Origin: Thermoleophilia bacterium
GTDB lineage: Bacteria; Actinomycetota; Thermoleophilia; Gaiellales; Gaiellaceae
Direction of reading: 5' to 3'
Assembly (NCBI GenBank): GCA_017882605.1
Contig: JADGPE010000004.1
Coordinates: forward strand, 1 to 48,342
Length of the DNA stretch: 48,342 nt
Each line of letters opens with the position of its first letter. Positions within the stretch are counted from its first letter, which is position 1. The notes beneath the pieces were generated by a model that was given only the letters and a program-made list of their open reading frames with translations, was not told the origin of the DNA and made no database searches. Made by a program: the position numbers and the translations under genes. Below are positions 32,786 through 42,036 of this stretch, piece after piece.

Positions 32786-33940
32786 GTGAAGTTTTGCCGA
32801 GTCGAGAACCTGCCGCCGTACGTCTTCGCCACTGTGGACCAGCTGAAGCGGGAGCTGCGCCGTGACGGGCGCGATGTGATCGACCTCGGCTTCGGCAACC
32901 CGGACATCCCCTCGCCCGCGATCGCCGTGACGAAGCTGCAAGAGGCCGCTGCGAAGCCCGCAAACCATCGCTACTCCGCGAGCAAGGGGATCACGCAACT
33001 GCGGCAGGCCGTCGCCGAGCACTACCTGCGCACCTTCGGCGTCACGCTCGATCCCGAGACGCAGGTCACGAGCACGATCGGCGCGAAAGAAGGTCTCGCG
33101 CATCTGATGTGGGTGCTGGTCGAAGGCGGCGATGCGGTCGTCGTCCCCACGCCCGCGTACCCGATCCATCGCGTCGCGCCCGCCCTGGCGGGCGCGCGCG
33201 TCGTCACCCCACCGGCGACGGGCGGGGTCGAGGCGATCGCCGAGGCGGTCCGTGCAGAGCAGCCGAAGGTCGTGATCGTGTCGTTCCCGCACAACCCCAC
33301 GACCGCCGTCGCCTCGGCCGAGGAGCTGCAGTTCCTGGTCGACCTCGCCCGGGAGCGCGAGTTCCTGCTCGTGCACGACTTCGCCTACGCGGAGGTCGCC
33401 TTCGACGGCCACCGGCCGCCTTCCGTGCTCGGAGCCGAAGGTGCCGACACGTGTGCCGTCGAGCTCTACAGCCTGACGAAGTCCTTCTCGATGGCCGGCT
33501 GGCGTGTCGGGTTCATGCTGGGCCGCCCGGACGTCGTCGCCGCCTTGACCAAGCTGAAGTCCTACCTCGACTACGGCACGTTTCAGCCGATCCAGATCGC
33601 AGCCACCGTGACCCTGCGGGAAGCGCGCGACTATCCCACCGAAGTCTGCGAGATCTACCGGCTGCGGCGGGACGCCCTCTGCCGCGGTCTCGCACGCGCC
33701 GGGTGGCAGGTCGAGCCGCCGCGGGGAACGATGTTCGTCTGGGCGCCGATCCCGGAGCGGTTCCGCGACCTCGGCTCGCTGGAATTCGCCCTGCTGCTCG
33801 CCCGTGAGGCGAACGTGGCCGTCAGCCCGGGGATCGGCTTCGGCGAGGGCGGCGACGGCCACGTGCGCTTCGCGCTCGTCGAGAACGAGCAGCGGATCGC
33901 CCAGGCGACGCGCGCCGTGAAGAAGCTGCTCGAACGCTGA
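32786..33940 (+). CDS. Class I aminotransferase, AlaC-like
   Basis: A 384-aa PLP-dependent aminotransferase, fold type I. Key features: LGFGNPDIPSPA, KGITQLRQAVAEHY, SFPHNPTTAVAS (Asn binding PLP O3'), and PLP Lys232 in SLTKSFSMAGWRVGF. The overall pattern (MKFCRVENLPPYVFATVDQLK) is that of the AlaC/LL-diaminopimelate-aminotransferase-like group, which transaminates alanine or related amino acids. GTG 32786 is preferred over longer alternatives because it sits 10 nt behind TACAAT. It converges on ilvD with 2 nt between stops. Confidence 0.88.
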   Translation: MKFCRVENLPPYVFATVDQLKRELRRDGRDVIDLGFGNPDIPSPAIAVTKLQEAAAKPANHRYSASKGITQLRQAVAEHYLRTFGVTLDPETQVTSTIGAKEGLAHLMWVLVEGGDAVVVPTPAYPIHRVAPALAGARVVTPPATGGVEAIAEAVRAEQPKVVIVSFPHNPTTAVASAEELQFLVDLAREREFLLVHDFAYAEVAFDGHRPPSVLGAEGADTCAVELYSLTKSFSMAGWRVGFMLGRPDVVAALTKLKSYLDYGTFQPIQIAATVTLREARDYPTEVCEIYRLRRDALCRGLARAGWQVEPPRGTMFVWAPIPERFRDLGSLEFALLLAREANVAVSPGIGFGEGGDGHVRFALVENEQRIAQATRAVKKLLER

Positions 33941-33942
33941 CC

Positions 33943-35631
33943 TCATTCTGTGCGCGCTCCTTGCGAGGCCGAGCCGACGGTGGCCGCGTACTTCGCGAAG
34001 ACGCCGCTCGCGTAACGCGGCGCAGGCTGCACCCACTCCGACGCTCGCCGCGACAGTTCGTCCCCGGAGAGCTCGACGTTCACCTCGCGCGCTTCGACGT
34101 CGATCACGACCGTGTCGCCGTCGCGGAGGTACGCGATCGGGCCGCCGCGGAATGCCTCCGGCGCGACGTGACCGACCATCAGGCCGTGAGTCGCGCCCGA
34201 GAAGCGGCCGTCGGTGATGAGGGCCACCTCGTCACCGAGGCCTTCGCCGACGAGCGAGGCGGTGACGTGCAGCATCTCGCGCATCCCTGGGCCTCCGGCC
34301 GGCCCTTCGTAGCGAATCACGACGACGTCGCCCGGCTCGATCGTCCGCGCCTTGACCGCGGCGAAGCACGCCTCTTCAGAATCGAAGACGCGTGCCGGGC
34401 CGCGATGGTGCAGCCGCTCGTGCCCGGCGAGCTTCACGACACAGCCGTCCGGCGCCAGGTTGCCGCGCAGGATCGCGAGACCGCCGGTCGGCTTGAGCGG
34501 GTCGTCCCATGAGACGACGACGTCCTGTCCCGGGCGTTCGCGCGCGCCGTCGGCGACCTGGCGCAGCGACCGGCCGTCGACCGCACGCGCCTCCTCGTTG
34601 ACCACGCCGGCCCGCACGAGCTCCCGCGCGACGAGCGCGACGCCGCCGGCCTTGAAGAGGTCGGTCGCGACGTACCGGCCGCCGGGCTTGATGTCGGCGA
34701 CGATCGGCGTCCGCGAGGAGATCGCGTCGAAGTCGTCGATCTCGAGCGGAATCCCGGCCTCCGCCGCGATCGCGAGCAGGTGCAGCACACCGTTCGTCGA
34801 GCCGCCGGTCGCCGCGATCGCCGCGATTGCGTTCTCGAACGCCTCGCGGGTCAGCACCTGCGAGGGGCGCGTGTCCTCCTCGACCAGCCGCATCGCGAGC
34901 TCGCCGGCGAGCACCGCCGCCTGCGGCTTGCCCGGGTGGTTCGCGGGGATCTCGTTCAGGCCCGGCGCGCTCACGCCGAGGAAGTCGAGGGCGGTCGCCA
35001 TCGTGTTCGCGGTGAAGTGCCCTCCGCACGCGCCCGCGCCCGGGCACGCCACGCTCTCGAGCGCGTGCACTTCACGATCGGAGATCGTCCCGGCTGCATG
35101 CGCGCCGACCGCCTCGAACACATCCTGGATCGTCACGTTCGCGCCGCGGTAGCGGCCCGCCTCGATCGAGCCGCTGTAGAGCACGAGCCCCGGCAGATCG
35201 AGCCGCGCGAGCGCCATCACCCCGGCGGGGATCGTCTTGTCGCAGCCGACGATGCACACGAGACCGTCGAAGAGGTGCCCACGCGCGACGAGCTCGATCG
35301 AATCGGCAATCACCTCGCGCGAGACGAGCGAGGCGCGCATGCCGACCGTGCCCATCGAGACACCGTCGGAGACCGCGATCGTGTTGAACTCGACCGGCGT
35401 CCCGCCGGCCCGGCGGATGCCCTGCTTGACATAGCCCGCGAGCCGCCGGTGGTTCAGGTTGCACGGCATCGTCTCGATCCACATCGTTGCGACGCCGATC
35501 AGTGGCTTGGCGAGATCGGCGTCGGTGAACCCGACGCCCTTCAGCATCGCGCGAGCCGGGGCGCGATCGACACCGTCGGTGAGAGCCGCGCTGTGGCGCT
35601 TCGCCGGGTGAGTCTTGGAGTACGGGCTCAT
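33943..35631 (-). CDS. ilvD: Dihydroxy-acid dehydratase
   Basis: A 562-aa iron-sulfur enzyme that dehydrates 2,3-dihydroxy acids to the keto acids of valine and isoleucine. Cluster cysteines occur in METMPCNLNH-type context (TMPCNLNH), VGCDKTIPAG and GAGACGGHFTANTM. SDGVSMGTVGMRASLVSREVIADS and GGSTNGVLHL are also present. It lies 64 nt downstream of thrB on the same strand and is probably the last gene of the ilv-hom-thr operon. Confidence 0.96.
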   Translation of the reverse strand: MSPYSKTHPAKRHSAALTDGVDRAPARAMLKGVGFTDADLAKPLIGVATMWIETMPCNLNHRRLAGYVKQGIRRAGGTPVEFNTIAVSDGVSMGTVGMRASLVSREVIADSIELVARGHLFDGLVCIVGCDKTIPAGVMALARLDLPGLVLYSGSIEAGRYRGANVTIQDVFEAVGAHAAGTISDREVHALESVACPGAGACGGHFTANTMATALDFLGVSAPGLNEIPANHPGKPQAAVLAGELAMRLVEEDTRPSQVLTREAFENAIAAIAATGGSTNGVLHLLAIAAEAGIPLEIDDFDAISSRTPIVADIKPGGRYVATDLFKAGGVALVARELVRAGVVNEEARAVDGRSLRQVADGARERPGQDVVVSWDDPLKPTGGLAILRGNLAPDGCVVKLAGHERLHHRGPARVFDSEEACFAAVKARTIEPGDVVVIRYEGPAGGPGMREMLHVTASLVGEGLGDEVALITDGRFSGATHGLMVGHVAPEAFRGGPIAYLRDGDTVVIDVEAREVNVELSGDELSRRASEWVQPAPRYASGVFAKYAATVGSASQGARTE

Positions 35632-35695
35632 CCGGCGGAGCCTCGACGGAGCCGGTCAGTAGCGGAGGTGGCGGCTTCGCCGCCGCTGCAACGGA

Positions 35696-36562
35696 TCATT
35701 GAATGTGCGCTCCTGCCTGTGCCACCCGGAGCGGGAGCACCGTCGCGGACGGGGGAACCAACTCCTCGAGCGCCGCCACGACCGACTCGACGCAGTCGGG
35801 CTCGGCCCAGACGACGACGGACGGCCCGGACCCGGAGAGCGTGACGCCGCTCGCGCCGGGCGGCAGGTCGGCTCGCACCGACTCGAGCAAGGGGGACTGG
35901 GTGCTGCGGTACTGCTCGTGCAACCGGTCGTGGAACGCGTCACGAAGTAGCGTGGCGTTGCCGCCGGCGATCGCCGCGCCGAGCATCGTCGCGGCCGCGA
36001 CGGTCTCGGCGGCGTCGTGGTGACTGACCGTGAAGGGAAGCCCACTGCGCGAAAGAGCGGTGTTCGTTCGCGCGGCCGGCACGACGAGCACCGGCGCGAG
36101 CGGCATGTCGGCCGCGATACGTGCCGCATGCGGCCCGTCGCGCGTCCACGCGACGCAGACGCCGCCGTACAGCACCGCTGCGAGGTTGTCGATGTGGCCC
36201 TCGAGCCGCGAGCCTTTGACGAGCAGCTCGCCCGGATCGGCAGCCACTCCCCCCACCGCGGCGCCGGCGACCAGGCCGAGTGCGATCGCGGACGCGCTCG
36301 AGCCGAGCCCACGTTCCAGCGGGATGCGGTTCACGAACCGGAACCGACAGCCCTCGACGGGAGCAAAGACCGAGAACGCGCGCAGCGCGAGATGCGTCGC
36401 GTCGCGAGGAAGCTCCTCGGCCCCCTCGCCGCTGATCTCGACGCCGAACTCGACCTCCGTCTCGACCTCCAGCTCATTCCAGAGCTCGAGCGCGGCCGCC
36501 GCAGAGTCGAACCCCGGGCCGAGGTTCGCGCTGGACGCCGGTGCGAGCGCGCGGATGATCAT
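35696..36562 (-). CDS. thrB: Homoserine kinase
   Basis: A 288-aa GHMP kinase that phosphorylates homoserine. PASSANLGPGFDSAAAAL is at the N-terminus, the ATP-binding loop IPLERGLGSSASAIALGL in the first third, and GVTLSGSGPSVVV near the end. ATG 36562 overlaps the thrC stop (ATGA). Length is somewhat below E. coli ThrB (310 aa) but normal for actinobacteria. It completes hom-thrC-thrB. Confidence 0.95.
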   Translation of the reverse strand: MIIRALAPASSANLGPGFDSAAAALELWNELEVETEVEFGVEISGEGAEELPRDATHLALRAFSVFAPVEGCRFRFVNRIPLERGLGSSASAIALGLVAGAAVGGVAADPGELLVKGSRLEGHIDNLAAVLYGGVCVAWTRDGPHAARIAADMPLAPVLVVPAARTNTALSRSGLPFTVSHHDAAETVAAATMLGAAIAGGNATLLRDAFHDRLHEQYRSTQSPLLESVRADLPPGASGVTLSGSGPSVVVWAEPDCVESVVAALEELVPPSATVLPLRVAQAGAHIQ

Positions 36563-37494
36563 CCGATCGCCGCCAACACGGCGTCGAGCGTCGCCTCGAC
36601 AGCGTCCGAGCCACCTTCGTCGACGGCGCCCGCATCCTTCAGCCCGTGCCCCGTGACGATGCAGACCGCGGTCGTGCCCTGCACGTCGGACAGGCGCTCG
36701 AGCACCGCCACCCCGGCCGCCGAGGCCGGCTCGCAGAACACGCCTTCCTCGAGCGAGAGCCGCTGCCAGGCGCTGCGCAATTCTGCCTCGGAGAGCGTGA
36801 CCACCTCGACCCGCCCTGCGGCAACGAGCTCGGCGACATGCGCTGCGTGGGCCGGCTCGCCGATCCTGATCGCCGAGGCCCAGGTCGTCGCGCGCTCGGC
36901 GGCCTGTCCGACGACGATCCGCGGCGAAGCGCCGGCGTCGGCGAAGCCCGCAGCCACGGCGGAGACGTTCCCGCCGCCGCCGAAGGGCAGGGCAACGACG
37001 TCCGGCACGCGCCCGAGCTGCGCGAGGATCTCCCCCGCGACGGACTTCTGTCCCTCGATGCGGTCCGGGTTGACGGAGTTGACGAGCACGAACCCTTCGC
37101 GCTCGCCGAGCTCCCGGGAGAGTCGCAACGCGTCGTCGAAGCTGCCGCGCACCTCGAGCAGGCGGGCGCCGGCGGCCCGTGCCTGCGCCCGCTTGGCCGT
37201 CGCGGTCGCGCCGGCCGGCGTGAGCACGATCGCCTCCAGCCCCGCGCGCGCCGCATAGGCGGCGGCCGACGCGGCCGTGTTGCCGGTCGACGCGCAGACG
37301 ACCGCGCGCGCACCGGCCCGAGCCGCGCGCTCGACGGCCACGACCATCCCGCGATCCTTGAAACTGCCGGTCGGGTTGAGCCCCTCGCACTTCAGGTACA
37401 GCTCGAGCCCGAGCCGCTCCTGCAGGCGGCGTGCCGGAACGAGCGGCGTCGAGCCCTCGCCGAGCGTCAGCGATGAGGAGACGGTCACGCCCAT
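36559..37494 (-). CDS. thrC: Threonine synthase, without zinc ribbon
   Basis: A 311-aa fold-type II PLP enzyme. PLP Lys46 is in PTGSFKDRGM, the phosphate loop is CASTGNTAASAAAYAARAG, and PFGGGGNVSAVAAGF follows. It lacks the cysteine ribbon seen in the two paralogues in this window, starting directly at SLTLGEGSTPLVPARRL. It overlaps the hom end by 10 nt and thrB by 4 nt. That context makes it the likeliest true threonine synthase. Confidence 0.92.
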   Translation of the reverse strand: MGVTVSSSLTLGEGSTPLVPARRLQERLGLELYLKCEGLNPTGSFKDRGMVVAVERAARAGARAVVCASTGNTAASAAAYAARAGLEAIVLTPAGATATAKRAQARAAGARLLEVRGSFDDALRLSRELGEREGFVLVNSVNPDRIEGQKSVAGEILAQLGRVPDVVALPFGGGGNVSAVAAGFADAGASPRIVVGQAAERATTWASAIRIGEPAHAAHVAELVAAGRVEVVTLSEAELRSAWQRLSLEEGVFCEPASAAGVAVLERLSDVQGTTAVCIVTGHGLKDAGAVDEGGSDAVEATLDAVLAAIG

Positions 37495-38807
37495 CCGAGC
37501 TCCGCAACGCCGCGGTCGGAGATGACGGGACGCGGGGTCGAACAGCCGTGCACGTCGTCCAGCTCGGCAACAGCCGCGAGGGCTGCGCGCAGTGCGCCGA
37601 CCTTCGCCTCGTGCGTGACGACGTGTAGCGCGGCGCCGTCCCGGTTCTGATGCTGCAGCAGTCGCGCGATCGAGATCTCGCGCTCGGCAAGCTCCTCGGC
37701 GACACGCGCGAGCGCGCCCGGGCGGTCCTCGACGTCCAGCCGGAAGTAGAACGGTGAGCTGCTCTCGCCGTTCGGCAGCATCGGCAGCTGTCGCCACGCG
37801 GCGTCGTTCTGCAGGAAGCCCGTGCCCATCGTGCCGAGCACGCTCGTGATGTCGGCGATCACGGCCGACGCAGTCTCGACTCCTCCCGCGCCGGGGCCCT
37901 CCAGCGTGATCTCCCTGATCGCATCGCCCTGGAGCATCACGGCGTTGAAAGCCCCGTCGACCTTGGCGAGCGGATGCTGCTTGTCGACGAAGGCCGGCTG
38001 GACGTTCACGTCGACCTGCCCGTCGACCAGCCTGGCGGCGCCGACGAGGCGGATCACCATTTCGAGCTGGCGCGCAGCCGCCACGTCGAGCAAGTCGATC
38101 TTCGTGATCCCCGAGTACTCGACGTCGGAGAGCTCGACGTGCGAGTTGAAGGCGACCGTCGCGAGAATCGCCATCTTCGCCGCGGCGTCGGCGCCGGAGA
38201 CGTCGTCGGTGGGATCGGCTTCCGCATAGCCCCGCTGCTGAGCGTCGGCCAACGCCTCGTCGTAGCTCTTGCCGCCCTCCATCTCGGTGAGGACGAAGTT
38301 GGTCGTGCCGTTGACGATCCCGAGCACCCGGTGGACGTTCGTGACCACGAGCGACTCGCGCAGCACCTTGATCACAGGGATCGCCGCGCAAACGCTCGCC
38401 TCGAAGCGAAGCTGCACCCCGGCCTCCGATGCGGTCGCGAAGAGCTCCGCACCACGGCGCGCAACGAGCTGCTTGTTCGCAGTGACCACGCTCTTCCCGC
38501 GTTTCAGCAGCTCGAGGACGTAGCCACCCGCCGGTTCGACGCCGCCCATCACCTCCGCCACGACGGCGATGGTGGGGTCGTCGACGATCTCGGCGAAATC
38601 CTGAGTGAGCACTCCACCCCTGTCGTTCAATAGATCGGGTGGGTAGTCACGCTCCTTTCCGAGGTCGCGCACGAGCGCCTTCACGACCCGCAGCCGATGG
38701 CCCGTCGCGCGCTCGATGTCGTCCGCCGACTCGATGAGGAGGCGGTTGACTGCGGCGCCGACGGTTCCGTACCCCAGCAAGGCGACGGGGACGTCAACCG
38801 ACGTCAG
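37485..38807 (-). CDS. hom: Homoserine dehydrogenase
   Basis: About 440 aa if started at CTG 38807. NAD(P)-dependent enzyme converting aspartate semialdehyde to homoserine. Rossmann motif [18 protein letters not shown], the catalytic-domain segment [14 protein letters not shown] with [15 protein letters not shown], and a C-terminal ACT domain ([21 protein letters not shown]) that usually mediates threonine feedback. No ATG or GTG lies in frame between the preceding TGA (38821) and the Rossmann motif. The candidates are TTG 38780, which removes the first beta strand, and CTG 38807, which restores [11 protein letters not shown] and follows AAGGAGG. The gene overlaps ilvC. Confidence 0.93.
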   Translation of the reverse strand: MTSVDVPVALLGYGTVGAAVNRLLIESADDIERATGHRLRVVKALVRDLGKERDYPPDLLNDRGGVLTQDFAEIVDDPTIAVVAEVMGGVEPAGGYVLELLKRGKSVVTANKQLVARRGAELFATASEAGVQLRFEASVCAAIPVIKVLRESLVVTNVHRVLGIVNGTTNFVLTEMEGGKSYDEALADAQQRGYAEADPTDDVSGADAAAKMAILATVAFNSHVELSDVEYSGITKIDLLDVAAARQLEMVIRLVGAARLVDGQVDVNVQPAFVDKQHPLAKVDGAFNAVMLQGDAIREITLEGPGAGGVETASAVIADITSVLGTMGTGFLQNDAAWRQLPMLPNGESSSPFYFRLDVEDRPGALARVAEELAEREISIARLLQHQNRDGAALHVVTHEAKVGALRAALAAVAELDDVHGCSTPRPVISDRGVAELGWA

Positions 38808-39789
38808 CGGTCTCCTCCTTCACGTTCAAGGCGCGCAGCCGCGCGCCGACCTGTTCGATCTGCGTCTCGGCCAGCTTCGCGCGATAGACGTCGAGCGACG
38901 GTTGGCCGCGATCCATCTCGGCGATCCAGTCGCGTGCGAACGATCCGTCGCGAATGGCGGCGAGGACGGCACGCATGTTCTCGCGCACGTGCTCGTCGAC
39001 CACCTTCGGCCCGACGACATGTGAGCCGTACTCGGCCGTGTCGGAGATCGAGTAGTGCATGCGCTCGATTCCACCCTCCCAGATCAGGTCGGTGATCAGC
39101 TTCAGCTCGTGCAGGCATTCGTAGTAGGCGACCTCGGGCTGGTAGCCCGCCTCGACGAGGGTCTCGAACCCCAGCTGGATCAGCTGCGTGACGCCGCCGC
39201 AGAGAACGGTCTGCTCGCCGAACAGGTCGGTCTCCGTCTCTTCCGCGAATGAGGTCACGACCATCCCGGCGCGTGCGGCGCCGAGCGCGGCGCCGTAGGC
39301 GAACGCGAGCTCCTGCGCGCCGCCACTTGCATCCTGCGCGACGGCGACGACTGCGGGCGTGCCGTAGCCCTCGGTGTAGAGGCGGCGGACGACATGACCC
39401 GGCCCCTTGGGCGCGACCATGATCACGTCGTGTCCCTCGGGCGGCGTGATGCGGCCGTAGTGGACGTTGAAGCCGTGCGCGAAGAGCAGCGCCGCACCGG
39501 GCTCGAGGTTGGGCGCCACCTCGGTCTCGAAGAGCGCGGGCTGCGCACCGTCGGGGACGAGGAACGCCACGAGCTGCGCGCCGCGCACGGCGTCGGCGAC
39601 GGAGCGGACCGTCAGGCCCGCCTCCTCCGCGGCGGCCGCCGAAGCGCTGCCGGGACGCAGCCCGACCTCGACCTCGACGCCGGAGTCGCGCAGGTTGAGC
39701 GCATGCGCGTGCCCCTGGCTGCCGTATCCGAGCACGGCGACCTTGCCGTTCAGAAGCTCGACGTTCCCACTCTTGAAGATCTCGGCCAC
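38794..39789 (-). CDS. ilvC: Ketol-acid reductoisomerase
   Basis: A 331-aa class I enzyme acting on acetolactate and acetohydroxybutyrate. [21 protein letters not shown] binds the cofactor, and the GLRPGSAS loop suggests [23 protein letters not shown] and [36 protein letters not shown] carry the metal and catalytic residues. GTG 39789 follows AAAGGAAC and begins [13 protein letters not shown], normal for the family. It starts 10 nt after ilvN ends. Confidence 0.95.
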   Translation of the reverse strand: MAEIFKSGNVELLNGKVAVLGYGSQGHAHALNLRDSGVEVEVGLRPGSASAAAAEEAGLTVRSVADAVRGAQLVAFLVPDGAQPALFETEVAPNLEPGAALLFAHGFNVHYGRITPPEGHDVIMVAPKGPGHVVRRLYTEGYGTPAVVAVAQDASGGAQELAFAYGAALGAARAGMVVTSFAEETETDLFGEQTVLCGGVTQLIQLGFETLVEAGYQPEVAYYECLHELKLITDLIWEGGIERMHYSISDTAEYGSHVVGPKVVDEHVRENMRAVLAAIRDGSFARDWIAEMDRGQPSLDVYRAKLAETQIEQVGARLRALNVKEETADVG

Positions 39790-39799
39790 GTTGTTCCTT

Positions 39800-40312
39800 T
39801 CAGACTTGGACGGAGGGTGAAGTTCGGCCGCCCGCGCTCGGACGGCGGAGCCCGACCCGACCCGTGCGCACGAGCTCGCGCACACCGTACGGGCGGACCA
39901 GTTCTTCAAACGCTTCGACCTCATCGGGACGACCGACGAACTCGAAGGTGATCGCGTCGCGGCCGATGTCGGCGACCCGCGCGCCCGCGACCTGACTGAG
40001 CGCGACGAGCTCGGCGCGCTTGTCCGTCGCGACGTTGACGGTGAACAGCGCGAGCTCACGCTCCACGGCCTCCTCAGGCCGCAGTTCGGTCACACGCAAC
40101 ACGTTGACGAGCTTGTGCATCTGCTTCTCGATCTGTTCGAGCGAATGCTCGCTGCAGTCGACGCGCAAGGTCAGCCGCGAGATGTCGGAGTGCTCGGTCG
40201 GTCCGACGGCGAGGCTCTGGATGTTGTAGCCGCGCCGTGAGAAGAGCTGCGAGACGCGCGCAAGCGCTCCCGGCTTGTTCTCCAGCCGCACGCTGATCGT
40301 GTGGGCGCTCAT
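39800..40312 (-). CDS. ilvN: Acetolactate synthase small (regulatory) subunit
   Basis: A 170-aa protein with an N-terminal ACT domain ([32 protein letters not shown]) that binds valine for feedback inhibition, and a C-terminal domain from about residue 78 ([19 protein letters not shown]) that contacts IlvB. ATG 40312 overlaps the ilvB stop (ATGA). Confidence 0.95.
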   Translation of the reverse strand: MSAHTISVRLENKPGALARVSQLFSRRGYNIQSLAVGPTEHSDISRLTLRVDCSEHSLEQIEKQMHKLVNVLRVTELRPEEAVERELALFTVNVATDKRAELVALSQVAGARVADIGRDAITFEFVGRPDEVEAFEELVRPYGVRELVRTGRVGLRRPSAGGRTSPSVQV

Positions 40313-42036
40313 ACCCGCTCCGGGTCGGATGTTTCCAGGATGTCGACCGCTGCAGCACCGGACGGGATCATCGGGAAGACCTTCTCCTCCGGATCGCAGC
40401 GGACGTCGACGACGGCGCTCCGCCCGGCGGTGAACGCCGCGCTGAACGCATCCTCGAGCTCCGCCTCGTGCTCGACGGTGAAACCGGCGCAGCCGTAGGC
40501 CTCCGCCAGTTGGGCGTAGTCGGGGACAGCGTGGGTGAGGTGCGTCTGCGCGAAACGCTCGTCGTAGAACATCTCCTGCCACTGTCGCACCATTCCGAGC
40601 CAGCCGTTGTTGATCACCACGGCGACGATCGGCAGCCGCTCGAGCGCTGCGGTCGCGAGCTCCTGGCAGGTCATCTGGAAGCACCCGTCCCCGTCGATGC
40701 AGACGACGGTTGCGTCGGGCCGCGCAGCCTTCGCGCCGATCGCAGCGGGCAGGCCGTACCCCATCGTCCCGAGGCCGCCGGAGGTGATGAACGACCGCGG
40801 CCGGTCGCAGACGAGGTACTGCATCGCCCACATCTGATGCTGGCCGACGCCCGTCGTCCAGATGATGTCGTCGCGATCGCCTGCGAGATCGCGGAGTGCC
40901 TCCACCGCGGTTTGCGGTTTCAGTTGCCCGTCCGACCTCGCGTAGCGGAACGGGAACTGCGCACGCCAATCCTCGAGCTGACGCAGCCAGGGGTCACGGG
41001 CAGCGCGGCCGTCTGCGGCAACAGCGCGCACCTCCTCGGCGAGCTGCGCCAGCGCGAGCTTGAGCGGTCCGACGACCGGGATGTCCGCGTGGCGGATCTT
41101 CCCGACCTCGGCCGCGTCGATGTCGAAATGGATCACCTTCGCGCCCGGGGCGAACGCCGAGAGCTTGCCCGTGACGCGATCGTCGAACCGCGAGCCGACG
41201 GCGATCACGAGGTCGGCTTTGTTCAGCGCCCAGTTCGCGTACTTCGAGCCGTGCATGCCGGGCGGCCCGTAGTTGAGCGGGTGCGAATCGGGCAGGCAGC
41301 CCTTGCCCATCAACGTCACGACCGCTGGGAGGTGCGCCGAGTCCACAAGGTTGCGAAGTTCCTCGCACGCGTCGGCATTGAGCACACCGCCGCCGGCGTA
41401 GACGATCGGCCGCTGTGCCTCCGCGATCGCGCGCGCCGCCTCGCGAACCTGCCGGGGATGAACCTTCTGCGGTGGCCGCCAGCCCGGTAGGTCGACGTCG
41501 TCCGGATACGCGAACTCGAACTCGGCCTCCTGGACGTCCCGCGCGACGTCGACGAGCACCGGGCCTTGGCGGCCGGTGCGCGCGACATGGAACGCGGCCT
41601 TCAGGACGGCGGGCAGCTCTTCGACATCCTGGACGAGCCACGAATGCTTGACGATCGGCATCGTGATGCCCGTGGCGTCGATCTCCTGGAACGCGTCGGT
41701 GCCGATCAGCGACGAGCGCACCTGCCCCGTGATGCAAACGAGCGGCGTGGAGTCCATCCACGCGTCGGCGATCGGCGTCACGAGGTTCGTCGCCCCCGGC
41801 CCCGACGTGGCGATCGCGACGCCAACCTTCCCCGAGGCACGCGCGTAGCCCTCCGCCATGTGGCCGGCGCCCTGCTCGTGGCGGGCGAGCACGTGCCGCA
41901 CGGAGGTTCCGCGCGCAAACGCATCGTAGGTCGGCAGGATCGCACCGCCGGGGATCCCGAATGCGACATCGACGCCCTCGAGTTCGAGTGCGCGCAGGAT
42001 CGCGTCCGAGCCGAGCATGCGGGAGCCGCGGCTCAT
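40309..42036 (-). CDS. ilvB: Acetolactate synthase large (catalytic) subunit
   Basis: A 575-aa thiamine-diphosphate enzyme joining pyruvate with pyruvate or 2-ketobutyrate. The catalytic Glu is in VLARHEQGAGHMAEGYARA, and the ThDP/Mg motif is GDGCFQMTCQELATA...INN. GGLGTMGYGLPAAIGAK and the FAD-binding middle domain are present. ATG 42036 overlaps the stop of the LeuB-like gene (ATGA). The residues around the active site look normal, so it should be the functional enzyme of the ilv operon. Confidence 0.96.
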   Translation of the reverse strand: MSRGSRMLGSDAILRALELEGVDVAFGIPGGAILPTYDAFARGTSVRHVLARHEQGAGHMAEGYARASGKVGVAIATSGPGATNLVTPIADAWMDSTPLVCITGQVRSSLIGTDAFQEIDATGITMPIVKHSWLVQDVEELPAVLKAAFHVARTGRQGPVLVDVARDVQEAEFEFAYPDDVDLPGWRPPQKVHPRQVREAARAIAEAQRPIVYAGGGVLNADACEELRNLVDSAHLPAVVTLMGKGCLPDSHPLNYGPPGMHGSKYANWALNKADLVIAVGSRFDDRVTGKLSAFAPGAKVIHFDIDAAEVGKIRHADIPVVGPLKLALAQLAEEVRAVAADGRAARDPWLRQLEDWRAQFPFRYARSDGQLKPQTAVEALRDLAGDRDDIIWTTGVGQHQMWAMQYLVCDRPRSFITSGGLGTMGYGLPAAIGAKAARPDATVVCIDGDGCFQMTCQELATAALERLPIVAVVINNGWLGMVRQWQEMFYDERFAQTHLTHAVPDYAQLAEAYGCAGFTVEHEAELEDAFSAAFTAGRSAVVDVRCDPEEKVFPMIPSGAAAVDILETSDPERV

